This document shows positions 45,826-56,342 of a DNA stretch of 64,000 bases, one piece after another. Below the pieces are notes generated by a model, which did not search any database, was not told where the DNA came from, and saw only the letters and a program-made list of their open reading frames with translations. Origin of the DNA: Larix kaempferi. Taxonomy: Eukaryota > Streptophyta > Pinopsida > Pinales > Pinaceae. Each line of letters starts with the position of its first letter. The stretch's first letter is position 1. The translations under genes and the position numbers were made by a program. The DNA is taken from positions 11,655,501 to 11,719,500 of the forward strand of contig BSBM01000092.1 in NCBI GenBank assembly GCA_027924585.1, written 5' to 3'.

Positions 45826-48109
45826 CAATTTCCCCCTAATGTGTGAGGTTAGAAGCATAACTGATGTACGAAATACATTAACTGAATAATTGAAAATCTT
45901 GGCTGAAGGACTAAGGAGAAGAACCATGAACGCAAGAGTTGGACAAAACTTGCAAGCAAAACAAGGCAATTTCCCCAAATATACAAGAATCTTCCTAAGG
46001 TGGGTATACCCATGCTTTGCAGTAAACAAGCATGGTCATGAACAATACACAGTGGATCCATGTCAATAGTACATCTTGAGAAAGTAAACATGCATTGTGA
46101 TAAGTGCGAGCTATCAAAGTCTTCATGGTACTTCAACATGGTAGTTCAATCTTGCGCAACTTGAGCAATTAGCATTGATGAGTGATACTACTGTTTGTCC
46201 CTAGGTATTCAACCCAAACTAACAATCACACGAGTCTATATCATGTGAATAAATGAGTTGTAGTCAAGCATAATAAGACACCATCTGATCACCGGTCATT
46301 GATGTATAACATTGATAGATACGACGAGGCCCACTGATAATGATGGCATAATCCAAGGTATTGAGTACAATCTAACAAGTGTGAATAGATGACTTGTGGT
46401 CGAACACTTGTAGAATCGAACAATGAGGGGTCATTGATGTATACCCATTTTCATCCTTGAGGAACCCTACCATTGATGACTGGAAGATCAAAGGCACTCC
46501 CCCACTTCATAGATAATGAATTTGCATCGATATGAAGAGATCCGTCAGAAGGAGGGCCATAATGTATGCCCCATCAACCGACCCGAAACAAATATCAAGG
46601 GTTTGATATAATTTGGTAGATATGACAAGATCCAACAATGTATACTAACATTGGGAAGGACAACATGATTGGTCAAGGATATTTGAGGAATGGCCGACAC
46701 TGTTTTGACTTCCCTTGAACACAAAAAACGATGCATAGTGACACTTGGTAACATTAGACTCAAGTAACCGACTTTAATGAAATCCACCAATGCCAGATGC
46801 ATTGATGGATTCCCCACAATGACGGGAAGGATAACCCATCGATGGAGTTTTATTCATAAACATGGTACAATTTCCTAAGGCAAATGTGGATGAATCAAGC
46901 GTACTAATAACTGATGCAAAGATGTGTCGTGTTCAAGGGAGAACAAGGCTGATCATTGTTGTTCTTCCAATGATGAAATGCAAATGAATTCTATTTACCC
47001 TTTTTGAATTTTATATTTTTAATGTTTTTTTCTCATTTATAAGCTTGAAAAAAGAAGAAAGATTGTTATAATACAATGGAGGAAACAAGTGTCACAAGGG
47101 TATGCGCCTACATTCCAAGGGCACAGGTCAGGTTGAGGCAAGGATAAAGTTTGCAAACAGGGGCTGAGCTAATTATGAAGACTCTTTAGGTTGTTTCCTC
47201 CAAGGATATGGCTATTTGAGGCAAGATCATGTGTTGACGAACAACAAAATAATACAACTAACCACGGTGTTTTAATTTGGAATGGCCAAATAGAAAGGAG
47301 GTAGTAAGGTCTAAATCATACAAAATCTCATAAAAAAATGCTAGATGCATTGGTCGTCACAAATTATGGGTCCATCGTAGGTATCATGAATCAAATAGAT
47401 AGAACATGTTAATGTTGTCCTTGTCTTGTAAAAACTGATCATAACCCAACTGTTTAGTCAAAAAATAGGTGCAATATGTGCATTTAATGTCTAAAATATC
47501 CCAAAATAAAGAATATATTTATGCATCACCCTATCATCCATTGGGTAAACTAGACATATATGAGTAAAAGGTAAGTAAAACACTAATTTTTTATCATTTT
47601 CCTTATAGGTGTAGCTATTGGAAGAGGGGAGGCAAATTCTTCAGGCTTGGATTTCAGAAGTTGTGAGCCATCATTCAATGATATGCCAGTTGTAAGTAAG
47701 TCTTCATGCCGGAACAAGGAGTAGAAACAATTTAGGTTTTTAGAATTTTTCAAATATTCCAGATTTTTATGCAAAATTTTGTTTTTATCTTGAAGAAAAA
47801 GAAAAAAGATGAAAAAGTCTATGCTATTTCTTTTTGGTGTGTGCAATGTTATTGACAAAGTATTTGTGTATGATGCATACGTAGGATGGACACATCCGAC
47901 ATCCATCATTTGCGGTTGTGCAATGGACGTTTTGTATCTAGAACTTGAACACACTTTTTGGGTTATGATGTAACTGATTTTGTTTTCATACATGATGGTT
48001 GTTTCGGCTTCTACTTATATATCTTAAATGAAAGTGCAATTAATTATCATGAGTGAATGTACATGCTTGCTTTAATAAGTTTTTTACAAATGAAAAATAT
48101 GCCAATCAA
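45826..48109. other. No gene recognised; minus-strand polypurine tract at left end
   Basis: About 2.3 kb downstream (minus strand) of the RNase H relic. Short frames (45781-46139, 46545-46817, 47583-47993) lack motifs. Minus-strand TTAGGGGGAAATT at 45828-45840 looks like a PPT and points at the chromovirus insertion point. Confidence 0.4.
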
Positions 48110-48505
48110 GTACGTAGTTAGCTAACGAATCAACCAAACTATTCAAATTTCGAGGAAACGAATATAATCAACAAACTCAAAATGACATTCCATAAGAAGT
48201 ACTCATAAAAACTTTCGATACAATATAGGATCGTGAACCTAATACATGCCATTCAATTGAGATACTACCAATTGTGAGTCCAGTTTGACTATGATTTCAT
48301 GGATGTCAAGGGTGTTAGGTTCCATAAGAAGCTCGATGACAACACTATACTTAGCAACATTATTGGTTGCCGATCCAAGGAAAGAGCCTCCCTAACTTAG
48401 GAGCTGGTTGTTAGGTTGAAAGATTAGCCACATGACCTAAGCAATGTTTTGCGAACTTTGACTGGCGCCATCCGTATATCCCAAATAAGTGAAAGTCTCC
48501 TGTTC
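48110..48505 (-). pseudogene. Second RNase H-like domain, downstream of integrase
   Basis: An RNase H fold can be read on the minus strand: GYTDGAS near 48470 (first Asp), NNVAKYSVVIELLMEP near 48365-48320, where the usual A-E-Y Glu is Lys, and IVKLDSQLVVSQLNG near 48290-48246 (third acidic residue). After a one-base frame change near 48140 comes a closing NSLVDSLAN, matching the final conserved Asp. Three stops interrupt it. This type of domain resembles the additional (archaeal-like) RNase H of plant Tat elements, but here it lies after integrase rather than between RT-RNase H and integrase. Confidence 0.72.
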
Positions 48506-48609
48506 CATATGAGGAGCAAAATACTAAGCAAGATAAGCATGCTTGCAAAACAACTAAAGCACAAAGATCTATACAAAAAATGCAACATAATACAATAAGT
48601 GTTGCGAGG

Positions 48610-49650
48610 TTTCAATGCCTACGCGAAGTATTTCTTCAATTAACGACCATTTATAATCTTTGAGAGTGGTTCCCCATCACAGTTTACTAACTCGTAAGCT
48701 CCCCATTTCAATACAATTTTCATGACATGTGGCATACCACATGGACTCAAACTTTCCCTTCCTTAACTTATCATGGTCTTCTTCATAAACTGAAACTAGT
48801 CCGCCTTCAGAAAAGACTCAAGAATGGACATGTTCATCATATTGAGTTTAACCCATTGCTTTTGTACTTCTGTAGTAAGATAAACTTCTCATTGAGTTTC
48901 ATCAAGACATTGTAAATAGAGGAGCCATTCTTCTTCCGCAGAAGCGTCTGGTAGGATTTTAATGGCTAACTTTAATGAGGGGATCTTGCATTCAATCAAC
49001 ACCACAACCTCAACTCCATATACCAGTTGGAATGGTGTAAAACCAGTTGTAGTTTTGGCCGAGGTTTATATGCCCATAGGGCGGCATATAACATCAAATG
49101 CCAATTGGTTTTGCTCTTATTAATCATTTGTTGCATCATGGTATTTAAAACCTTATTAATGGCTTCTACTTGACCATTGCATTGTGGATAATATGGCAAA
49201 GACAGGTCTTGTCGCAAACCCAACTTGGTGGTAAGTTCTTCCATGATGGAATTCCTAAAATGAGATCCATTATCAGTAATGATATCTTGAGGTACATCGA
49301 ATCTAGCTATGACATGATTGAATAAAAAACATGTTGCATTTTTGGCCAAATTATTAAATGTTGGCATCGCTTCGGCCCACTTTGTAAAGTAATCGACATC
49401 CACTATGATGTAGTGGTGGCCATAAACAAAAAGAGGATTGCACATCATAAAATCAAGGGCCCATTTTACAAATGGCACTACAAGATGAAGTGGAGTGGGG
49501 TGAGCATGCATTTTCTTTGTGGATATTTGACAACGATGACACTTTTTTATGACATTAATGCAATCTTTGAATAGAGTGGGCCAAAAGTATCATGTGTGCA
49601 AAATTTTCTATGTTGCAACAAACCTGAAAACGTGACCACCACATTATCCA
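48610..49650 (-). pseudogene. Tat-like integrase
   Basis: A zinc-finger remnant (CHRCQ near 49535), then a 171-codon open stretch (49511-48996) with the full catalytic set: WALDFMMCNP (Asp, near 49450), DIITDNGSHF (Asp, near 49290) and PQCNGQVEAINKVL (Glu, near 49170). The C-terminal part runs on in another frame to about 48610 and ends in a PINGRYLKKYY-like segment (here INGR, LKKYF) that closes integrase in this group. The core is better kept than other integrases in the window. Confidence 0.88.
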
Positions 49651-50021
49651 ACATGGTAGTCATTTAACACTTTCTCAACTTCCGAATGGACTATGCAACG
49701 ACATAGGACTGAGATGATTCTTTGATTGTACAAAGTATCCCCTATGATGAGGTATCTTTGGGCTTGATGTCGAATGTGACGTCATTCACTACTGGCTAAT
49801 TGAGCATCAATCCTTTATGTTTGTAGATATATCAAAATGGTTCTATACCAAGGATCAAAAGATACTATGAGTAACAGATGTTTGTTTGTCAAGGATTAAT
49901 CAACTTTAGTTCCATCTTCACTGCAGGGTAGTTCAAACATAAGCTCAACAAATGCTAAGGACTTTTTGGATTTAGCGTTGACAAATTTGATGTTCAACCC
50001 TTGCAAGATGACTATCCACTT

Positions 50022-50618
50022 TCAATACTTGCCTCCAATTAGCTGACGGATTAAAATGTGTTTCATGGGGTTAGGGTCTGCCATGACAATTGTTTTCCGA
50101 AGAAACATATAATGTATGAAACGTTGGCCAACATGAACTGCTGCCAATGCCAACTTCTCTATATGGGAATAATGGTATTCTAGGATAGAAAGACCCTTAC
50201 TAAGGTAATACACAAAGTGTTCTTGAAATAACTCATCTCTTGCACCAAAACCATCCCTAAGGTTGACTCGGTAGCGGCCAAACAAAGCAAAAAATCTCTA
50301 CTATAGTCCAAGGGACTAAGTATCGGGGTTGACATCAAAGATTTATTTAATGCATCAAATGAATGATGAGCTTGGCCACCCCATATAAATTATACGTATT
50401 TATTGATAAGACACATAAAATATTTAACGGTTTCAACATAATTGGTGATAAATCTTCTAAGGAAATTTGCTTTCCCTTGTAGACTTTGAAGTTGTTTGAT
50501 TTCTTTCGGGGGGAAGGGGGGGGGGGTAATTGAATTATTGCCTCAACCTTAAAGGGATCAACCGTAATCCCATACTTGGACACAATGAAACCAAGTAATC
50601 TCAATGCCTACGCGAAGT
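50022..50618 (-). pseudogene. Tat-like RT end and RNase H
   Basis: It starts abruptly at a deletion junction with the RT thumb segment RLLGFIVSKYGITVDPFKVEAIIQLPPP (about 50600-50510), then degenerate RT connection sequence. RNase H remnants follow: LFQEHFVYYLSKGLS, YSHIEKLALAAVHVGQR and a VMADPNPMKHIL segment (50230-50050). The RT palm with its catalytic Asp residues is deleted. Confidence 0.82.
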
Positions 50619-51271
50619 GCTAGAATGCCCCAATGTGACTAGACCATGGTACCACCACTCATGATCCTCTCCCTCCAAATGTAGTGTATCAAAATTGATC
50701 TATTTTGTCTCCCTCATGGGGTTGAGTTGGAAGTAGGTGTCCAACTTATGAATCCAAGCTCTCGTTATGTATTTGTTAAGGCCATCAAAAAAAGAGATAG
50801 AAAATTTCTCATCCTTCCACTTAAGATCTAGATTTTGTTGGCCCTTTTGAATTCCCTTGGTTTATTTTTGTACTTAATGGTACATAACCCCTATAATGAC
50901 ATATCCGCATGAAACTCCACAAAAAGAGTCTGATACTCCCTCAAATAATCATTAAAACTGTCACCTAGTACTGGATTCCCTAGATTTCTAGTTGGTTCCT
51001 CCTCTAAGAACCGAGGTAAGAGAGATCTAGGAGTCACTTTATCGGTTGTTTGAGTCTTGTTCTATATGGGAACATGAGTGTTTCTCCCCCCTTCATGATT
51101 CCCATTACATCCATTAGTTCCTTTTGAGCCATTGTTTCCAGGTTGGTTTTGGTTTTCTTGAATACCTGTAATGAGCTGAGTCATAAGCTGGACCAACTAT
51201 TGTTGCCCTCTTGTTAGATCATTCAAAATCCTCATAGTTCTTCCCTCAGGTGGATCATTCCTATTTGTATC
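50619..51271 (-). pseudogene. Tat-like gag, downstream segment
   Basis: A gag-type frame from the copia insertion at 51271 to the deletion junction: NDPPEGRTMRILNDLT, a Gln/Asn/Gly-rich linker (TGIQENQNQPGNNGSKG), then SLLPRFLEEEPTRNL near 51050-50985, and a second block at about 50760-50640 ending EDHEWWYHGLVTLGHSS. There are several stops. The upstream start of this gag is at 54904-55010, beyond the copia element, and the frame continues across it. Confidence 0.7.
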
Positions 51272-51458
51272 TATTGGAAACCTAATCCTACAAAATTATG
51301 GTTCCACTAAATTATTTTGTAAATAGTTTTCAAGAAGACGAATAGTCTCCAAAGGAATCCAAAGGACCTGTTGGAAGATGAAGTCCAATAGCCACATATA
51401 TTGTATAAATAAAGGATTTCTGATCATGAATAAATCGTTTGAAAGTTATTCTTTGACA
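51272..51458 (+). repeat. 5' LTR of the small copia element, 187 bp
   Basis: It starts TATTGGAAACC, the expected TG being TA by one G-to-A change, and ends TTCTTTGACA. It contains TGTATAAATAAAGG, a combined TATA or polyadenylation-like signal. It is the same length as the 3' LTR, so no indel separates them. Confidence 0.92.
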
Positions 51459-51480
51459 GTGGTATCAAAGCTCATGGCCA
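51459..51480 (+). other. Primer-binding site of the small copia element
   Basis: TGGTATCAAAGCTCATGGCC one base after the LTR; one mismatch from the core TGGTATCAGAGC that binds initiator tRNA-Met. Confidence 0.88.
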
Positions 51481-52762
51481 TAAATCCTACCTACCCATTT
51501 AGTGTGCCCTCTACTCACCGGTCTTCTTGCTTAGTCCTGCAATTTTGCATGCCTGCAAATTTTGCAATGAATTTTCCATTCGTTTCTTGGCCCTCAGTCC
51601 TTTAGCAACGTTCTCCTCCATGCGAGTTGTCTTCCAGTGTCCGTTGATCCCTCTACAAATCCTAGTTTTCTCTCCCTTGATTGTAGTCATGTGGTGAATG
51701 TTTTCTCCACGAACCATTAAATGGATTAACCCTAGTTTCCTTCACTCGTAAACCCAAATTTCTTCTCATGTGATAGGTCATAGCACGAGGTCACGATCTC
51801 CATCTTCATCGTGACTTCTCTCCTTCACCATGTGCAGTCAACCTCTCCTATACGATTTGGCTACAATACTGCCTTAGATTTCATCTAATGGTCTCTAGTG
51901 CGTTGATGTCCAAGTTCTAACCCTAATTTATGAGTGGAGACTATTGCAACTATTGCATCCTTCTCTATTGTATTTTGTGTGAAGACCTTTTTTTTTGCAT
52001 GGAGTGTGCCATTCCTTGGCTGCCCAATGTGACCTGCATATCACTAAAATATAGAGTTATTGCTGCATATCATTGAAGTTTGGACTGCTATGTTGAAGTT
52101 TCATTTATTCCATTGAAGTTTGGAGTTGCGTGAATACAATTGACTTGGAGCAACTACGTCGAAGTTTGATGTGGCTGATGATGTATACTATTGAGGAAAT
52201 ATTAAAAAACATGCTATCAACAGTATACAGACAGTCACATACAGTATACATCTAGTCACAGTCATATTCAAAAATACGGTATCAATAATATGATGATTGT
52301 TGATGTTGGAACAAGTTGCGATGAATGTTGACTGTTTATGTTGGAAACAGTTGCAACGGGGAAGATAGTTGAGATGTCTACATTCTATGAACCCTAGCTC
52401 CTTTACACTAAACGGTTGACTCGTATATAAGCTGGTTTTAAGGTTTGAAGCACTGTTTGTACTCATTCTTATTTTTTTAGAAGAAAGTATAATTTTGAGG
52501 AGTCTTAGTGTTTGCTTCTTCAATTTTAAAAAAGAATTCTAGGGCATGAATAATTTGTAAGTGTGTTGAATATTTCTAGATCTAGGACTTATATGCCTTG
52601 TTTTGGGATCAGTTGCAGAAATAGTATAGGGTCTACAGTGTGCAGAAACAATATAGAGTATGTAGAAATATGTTTTTTGTAAATAAGGTGGTAGAGACTT
52701 AGACCTACACCTTCTCTTCTTCTCCCAAAACACTATTAATTTGCAGGTGACAGTAGCAGAAG
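51481..52762 (+). other. Untranslated leader of the small copia element
   Basis: About 1.3 kb between PBS and the gag Met at 52763 with no coding motif. A phrase like TTGAAGTTTGG recurs several times between 52070 and 52170, and similar AACAGTTGCAACGGG words recur near 52310-52360, so the leader is mildly repetitive. Confidence 0.6.
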
Positions 52763-52801
52763 ATGGATCCATTGGCATCTATAGTTGGAGCAGTTCATTG
52801 G
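52763..52801 (+). pseudogene. Copia gag N-terminus, cut by a hAT-like insertion
   Basis: The Met at 52763 opens MDPLASIVGAVHW and is then cut at 52801/52802. The same reading continues after the insertion at 53910, so this is the true gag start. The apparent 88-codon frame that runs on into the insert is a chance extension. Confidence 0.7.
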
Positions 52802-53172
52802 CATTGTTATCAAGACCGGACCGATCAACGAATCGATAGAGCCCAAAAATCTAAACTGGACCGCAACTGGAAAAAAAAGGGACCCAAAAACCGGTTGACC
52901 AAAAACTACATAAATTATTCAAATTTTTGTAAAAAAACATATATATTCATGTGCATCCATAAGAATACAAACCATTATACACAAATATGCAAAGTTTCTC
53001 ATGTATGTAGCAAATATTGGTGCATATAGCCAAAATAGCACTGAGTGTAATTCATCTCTGAACCAAAATACATCAACAAAGAGGCTCTAAATGGCGCCTA
53101 GAGTCCAAAAATAAGCATAGTACTAATTAATAACTATAGTCTAGTGTCTATAATCTGATCATATGGTACTAC

Positions 53173-53566
53173 TAATCCAAGCATTAAAAAAAGGTAGAAA
53201 AAACTTCACATGCCCGATAAGTAATTTTTCTTAAGTGAAGGGTACATTTTTACTAAGGTAACGTCAAAGGAGTTAAATAATCAACACCACCAACATTGAG
53301 GTACATAGAGGGGTTGATGTGTTTGATTAACTACCAATCCCCTACTCTTATACATGATAGAATCCAGTGGAAAGGTTGCAATCTTGAAACCCTTAATACA
53401 TTTAAGTCTATTGAATTCTAAATGGAATCTAAAATTCTACTTTTTTCATATGAAGTCCAATGAGTTTGGAACCACTCTCCAAAAACATCCCGAAACAATT
53501 AATGGTGATGTTAAAAATTTAAGTAAAAGGATAGGAAATAAAAGACAAGGAGAATGCCACTTTTAC
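53173..53566. repeat. Dispersed ~390-bp module, copy 2
   Basis: Second copy of the module at 9911-10300, same orientation, with small indels and scattered substitutions. It is wholly inside the hAT-like element; the two copies' flanks are unrelated. Confidence 0.85.
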
Positions 53567-53614
53567 TAAGGTTGTTGATGAATACTAAGTTTAGGTTTTT
53601 TGCTACTAGTGTAG

Positions 53615-53640
53615 GCCTTTTTTTTTTTTTTTTTTTTTAA
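53615..53640. repeat. Poly(T) run
   Basis: A run of more than 20 T directly after the dispersed module inside the hAT-like element. Confidence 0.8.
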
Positions 53641-53689
53641 CTTGAATTTTTAGGTCCTGAATCCACAACTGTATGATGTTGTACGAAAT

Positions 53690-53880
53690 CGAATGGTTTG
53701 GTATGAAACCAGCCAGTCAAGTGAAAAAACGTTGGTTTCATAACAAACCGGTCGGTTCCTGTACATAACTGGTCGGTTCGGTAATGAACCGACCGGTTCG
53801 ATATGGAACCGACCATTTTCGGTTCAGGGTGGCAGTTCGAACTGGTTGGATGCTTAAACTGGTCGAGCCGGTCGATTTTG
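53690..53880. repeat. ACCGGTCGGTT short-motif array (hAT subterminal repeats)
   Basis: ACCGGTCGGTTC, CTGGTCGGTTC, ACCGACCGGTTC, GGAACCGACC and similar words recur in both orientations over about 190 bases at the right end of the hAT-like element. Fewer copies (GACCGGACCG, AACCGGTTGACC) sit near the left end at 52815-52900. Clusters of short motifs in both orientations near the termini are typical of transposase-binding regions. Confidence 0.65.
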
Positions 53881-53909
53881 CTAGAACTAGACTAATTCTA
53901 ATAACATTG

Positions 53910-54345
53910 CTCACTGGTAAAGACAACTATCTAGAGTGGTCAAGGATGATCAAAGCCAAATTAATCTACAATGTTTTGTGGCATGGCATATGTGAAGGAA
54001 CCACCATTAAAACATAAGATGGATTGAATTTGAAATCTGACCCAAAACCACCACCAATAGAGAAAGAATGAGATATATGACAAACCAAAGACAACAAGGC
54101 ATTGGCAATGATCACTACAAAAATAAGTGAAGAGGTGAGTCAATGCATATTACTTGCAACATCCTCTTTTGATGTCTTGAAAAAATTGAAGGATCTGTTT
54201 GACTCACATTTTGAGATGGAGATAATTTAGATGAGGTTGAAACAGTTTAATTTAGAAGTGAAGGATAATGATGCTGTGATTGCTGCATTTGAGATAAGAG
54301 CAATCATGCATAAGATCCAAGCCACTAGCATGCAACCAGAGCTTC
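53910..54345 (+). pseudogene. Copia gag, remaining segment
   Basis: The gag frame resumes after the hAT-like element with LTGKDNYLEWSRMIKAKLIYN, the conserved start of copia gag, then a stop near 54017, further gag (NKALAMITTKISEEVSQCIL, KLKDLFDSHFE) and a second segment to about 54345 (AAFEIRAIMHKIQ). The sequence then jumps into RNase H within an open frame (54231-54434). Confidence 0.85.
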
Positions 54346-54707
54346 CACTTGCTACCTTTTTGACAACCGAGGTAGAATATGTGGTTACTTCAGAAGTAAT
54401 GAAAGAGATTGTGTCACTATGGAAGATACTTTAAGATTTGCAGGAGAAACAAGAGAACTCCCCTCCCTTATTGATCGACAACACTTCTGCAATCAAGTTG
54501 GCCAAGAATCCCATATTCCATGATCGAACCAAGGACATCAACACAAAGTACCATTTGATTCGACATCATGTAGAGGCCAAGACAATCCATTTACGAAATT
54601 GTTCCACAAACAAGAAAATTGCAGGTATCTTCACCAAATTGCTTGGACGAGAAAAGTTTGAGAAGTTTATAAACATGCTTGGAGTTAAAAAAACCCCTTC
54701 AGATTAA
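54346..54707 (+). pseudogene. Copia RNase H C-terminal segment
   Basis: The end of the copia polyprotein: TTEVEYVVTSEVMKEIVSLWKIL (the STTEAEY-type box), one stop near 54434, then LLIDNTSAIKLAKNPIFHDRTKDINTKYHLIRHHVEAKTI and IAGIFTKLLGREKFEKFINMLG. The remaining 89 codons (54438-54707) are open and end at the normal terminus, 10 bases before the 3' LTR. Its fusion to gag results from a deletion of several kilobases that removed protease, integrase and RT. Confidence 0.9.
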
Positions 54708-54716
54708 GCGGGGGAA

Positions 54717-54903
54717 TGTTGGAAACCTAATCCTACGGAATTATGGTTCCACTAAATTATTTTGTAAATAGTTTTCAAGAAGACAAATAGTCTCTAAAGG
54801 AATCCAAATGACTTGTTGGAAGATAAAGTCAAACAATAAGATCTATTGTATAAATAAAGGATTTCTTATCATGAATAAACCATTTGGGAGTTATTCTTAG
54901 ACA
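54717..54903 (+). repeat. 3' LTR of the small copia element, 187 bp
   Basis: Starts TGTTGGAAACC after the PPT and ends TTCTTAGACA. About twenty differences, mostly transitions, separate it from the 5' LTR by eye. Confidence 0.92.
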
Positions 54904-55079
54904 ATATCATTCCTATACCCCATGTCCTCCTCTTCTTATGATTTTGGTTGATCCTCTTCCTCTGCATTTGCTAGAAAAACATTCTAAGATCCTCTCTCCC
55001 CCCTTCTCAAGTGAGTGATATATATTCTGTCCTTTGTATTCATAGAATATATCCAACTCACAGTTTGGAAGAATCACCA
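54904..55079 (-). pseudogene. Tat-like leader and gag N-terminus
   Basis: Between the PBS and the copia insertion. A short leader is followed by a Glu-rich gag start (FLANAEEEDQPKS, EEEDMGYRND) on the minus strand with one stop; the same frame continues beyond the copia element at 51271. Confidence 0.6.
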
Positions 55080-55091
55080 GCTCTGATGCCA
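55080..55091 (-). other. Primer-binding site of the Tat-like element
   Basis: Minus-strand TGGCATCAGAGC follows the LTR end after one base; one mismatch from the tRNA-iMet primer-binding core. Confidence 0.82.
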
Positions 55092-55092
55092 T

Positions 55093-56342
55093 TGTAAACT
55101 CCCCAACTAATTTTGGGCTTTTTTTTTTGACTATTTAAGTACTTGGTCTTGGACTTTCGCGGAACACTTTGAGCAAAATTTCTATTTACCACTATAGTAT
55201 CACCTTTCCGGAGATGTTTGATTTTTCGAAGGGTTTTGTGGTTTATATTAATGGTTTATTTTAGGTCTTAGTCGTGCCACAAATTTCATCATAAACTCAT
55301 AAAAATATTTGCAGACTATACATGATTTCCATTGTAATAAAATTCACAAAAGTGTTCTCATAACGTGGGAAAATAACAACAACTTCTCATTAAATGTTAC
55401 AATAGTCATAACTGAAGGTTTCACTAATATTTTAATGGCCATAACAACTGTTATAACATATCAAAATAAATTTGATTTAGTCCACCGTCCTGGCCTTTAG
55501 GATGATGTGGGTTGACAGTCCCTTTTTGGTGATGAAAAGGCTCCTTAGAGTGAAATGATTTGGTTGAGCTTGTATCATGGCAGCTAATAAACACAAGAAG
55601 AAATTCCCACTAGTCTAGTGTGACCCCCCTTTCAGACCACACACAACATAAATATGGCAACAATGAATGGGGTTGACCTTGGTGTCTTTCTCTCTACAAA
55701 CATCCTCCAACACAATGCTCCTCTCCTCCAAAAATCCACATGTTTTGGATAGGGTCTACGCCCTCCTTCTTTGCTCAAATCTGATTGATGCAACTTCCTC
55801 AATATTCCTCCTAACAATAGCAAGAGAAAAAAGGTACTCGTGCGCCCCCATTTGACAAGTGCACCCTTCTCCAACAACCCCCAAAACTATGAAATGTACC
55901 ACAACTTAGCTTGAAATGATGTATCTCTATCTTAGACAATGAATATTAGTGAGAAATATGCATGATCCCTCCAACTTGATTAGCCAGGGTGGAAAGTTTC
56001 ACCACCGAACCAATTTCTCTCTTAGTGCTTTTGTCTCAAGAGCTCTCTAAATATATTTTTCGAAAATGAAATGTCATGAATGAATGGGAGAAGGGGTCGA
56101 TTTTCCCTTTTATGCCCTTTTTACCCTTTTTGGCCACTTTTAACCTTTTCTAACTTTATTAAATAAAAGTGACTTTCATAAATTCCTTTCTTTTCATTAA
56201 TTACTCAATGTCACTTTTAATGTTGTTTTTTCACCCAAATGACATTAAATAATTAATTAATTCCCTTTTTCATCGACTATAGCCTATGGGAATTAAATAG
56301 GCTAATAAGTCATCCCCTGGAGTGATCATTCGGAAAGGGACA
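55093..56342 (-). repeat. 5' LTR of the Tat-like element, 1250 bp
   Basis: On the minus strand it begins TGTCCCTTTCCG and ends GTTTACA. It is followed by a PBS and gag, so it is a 5' LTR, and it abruptly interrupts the chromovirus integrase relic at 56343. Reading frames inside it (for example 55632-55877) have no motif. No second copy was found to the left. Confidence 0.8.

Larger units (their letters stand above)
52802..53909. mobile_element. hAT-like non-autonomous element, 1108 bp
   Basis: The left end CATTGTTATCA and the inverted right end CAATGTTATTA match at 9 of 11 bases. The flanking octamers TTCATTGG (52794-52801) and CTCACTGG (53910-53917) match at 6 of 8, the two differences being transitions, fitting the 8-bp target duplication of hAT elements. 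Both ends are followed by ACCGG-rich subterminal sequence. Removing the insert restores the copia gag frame. No transposase is encoded. It carries the dispersed 390-bp module and an ACCGGTCGGTT-rich array. Family assignment is inferred. Confidence 0.65.
51272..54903 (+). mobile_element. Complete, internally deleted Ty1/copia element with 187-bp LTRs
   Basis: Both LTRs are 187 bp (51272-51458 and 54717-54903). A PBS (GTGGTATCAAAGCTCATGG) follows the first and a PPT (AAGCGGGGGAA) precedes the second. Flanks GTATC (51267-51271) and ATATC (54904-54908) match at four of five bases. The interior has a leader, gag start, a 1.1-kb hAT-like insertion, more gag, then a direct jump into the C-terminal RNase H; protease, integrase and RT are gone. 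It inserted into the gag of the Tat-like element. Confidence 0.92.
48110..56342 (-). mobile_element. Tat/Athila-like Ty3/gypsy element, interrupted and deleted
   Basis: Minus-strand order: 5' LTR (56342-55093), PBS (55091-55080), gag start, copia insertion (54903-51272), rest of gag, a deletion junction near 50618, RT end and RNase H, integrase, and a second RNase H-like domain after integrase. Its 3' LTR was not found. The integrase residues (TKWAEAMPTFNN, ITDNGSHF, NGQVEAINKVL) fit the Tat/Athila group better than chromoviruses and no chromodomain is present. It lies inside a chromovirus integrase relic (56343-57540). Confidence 0.82.
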
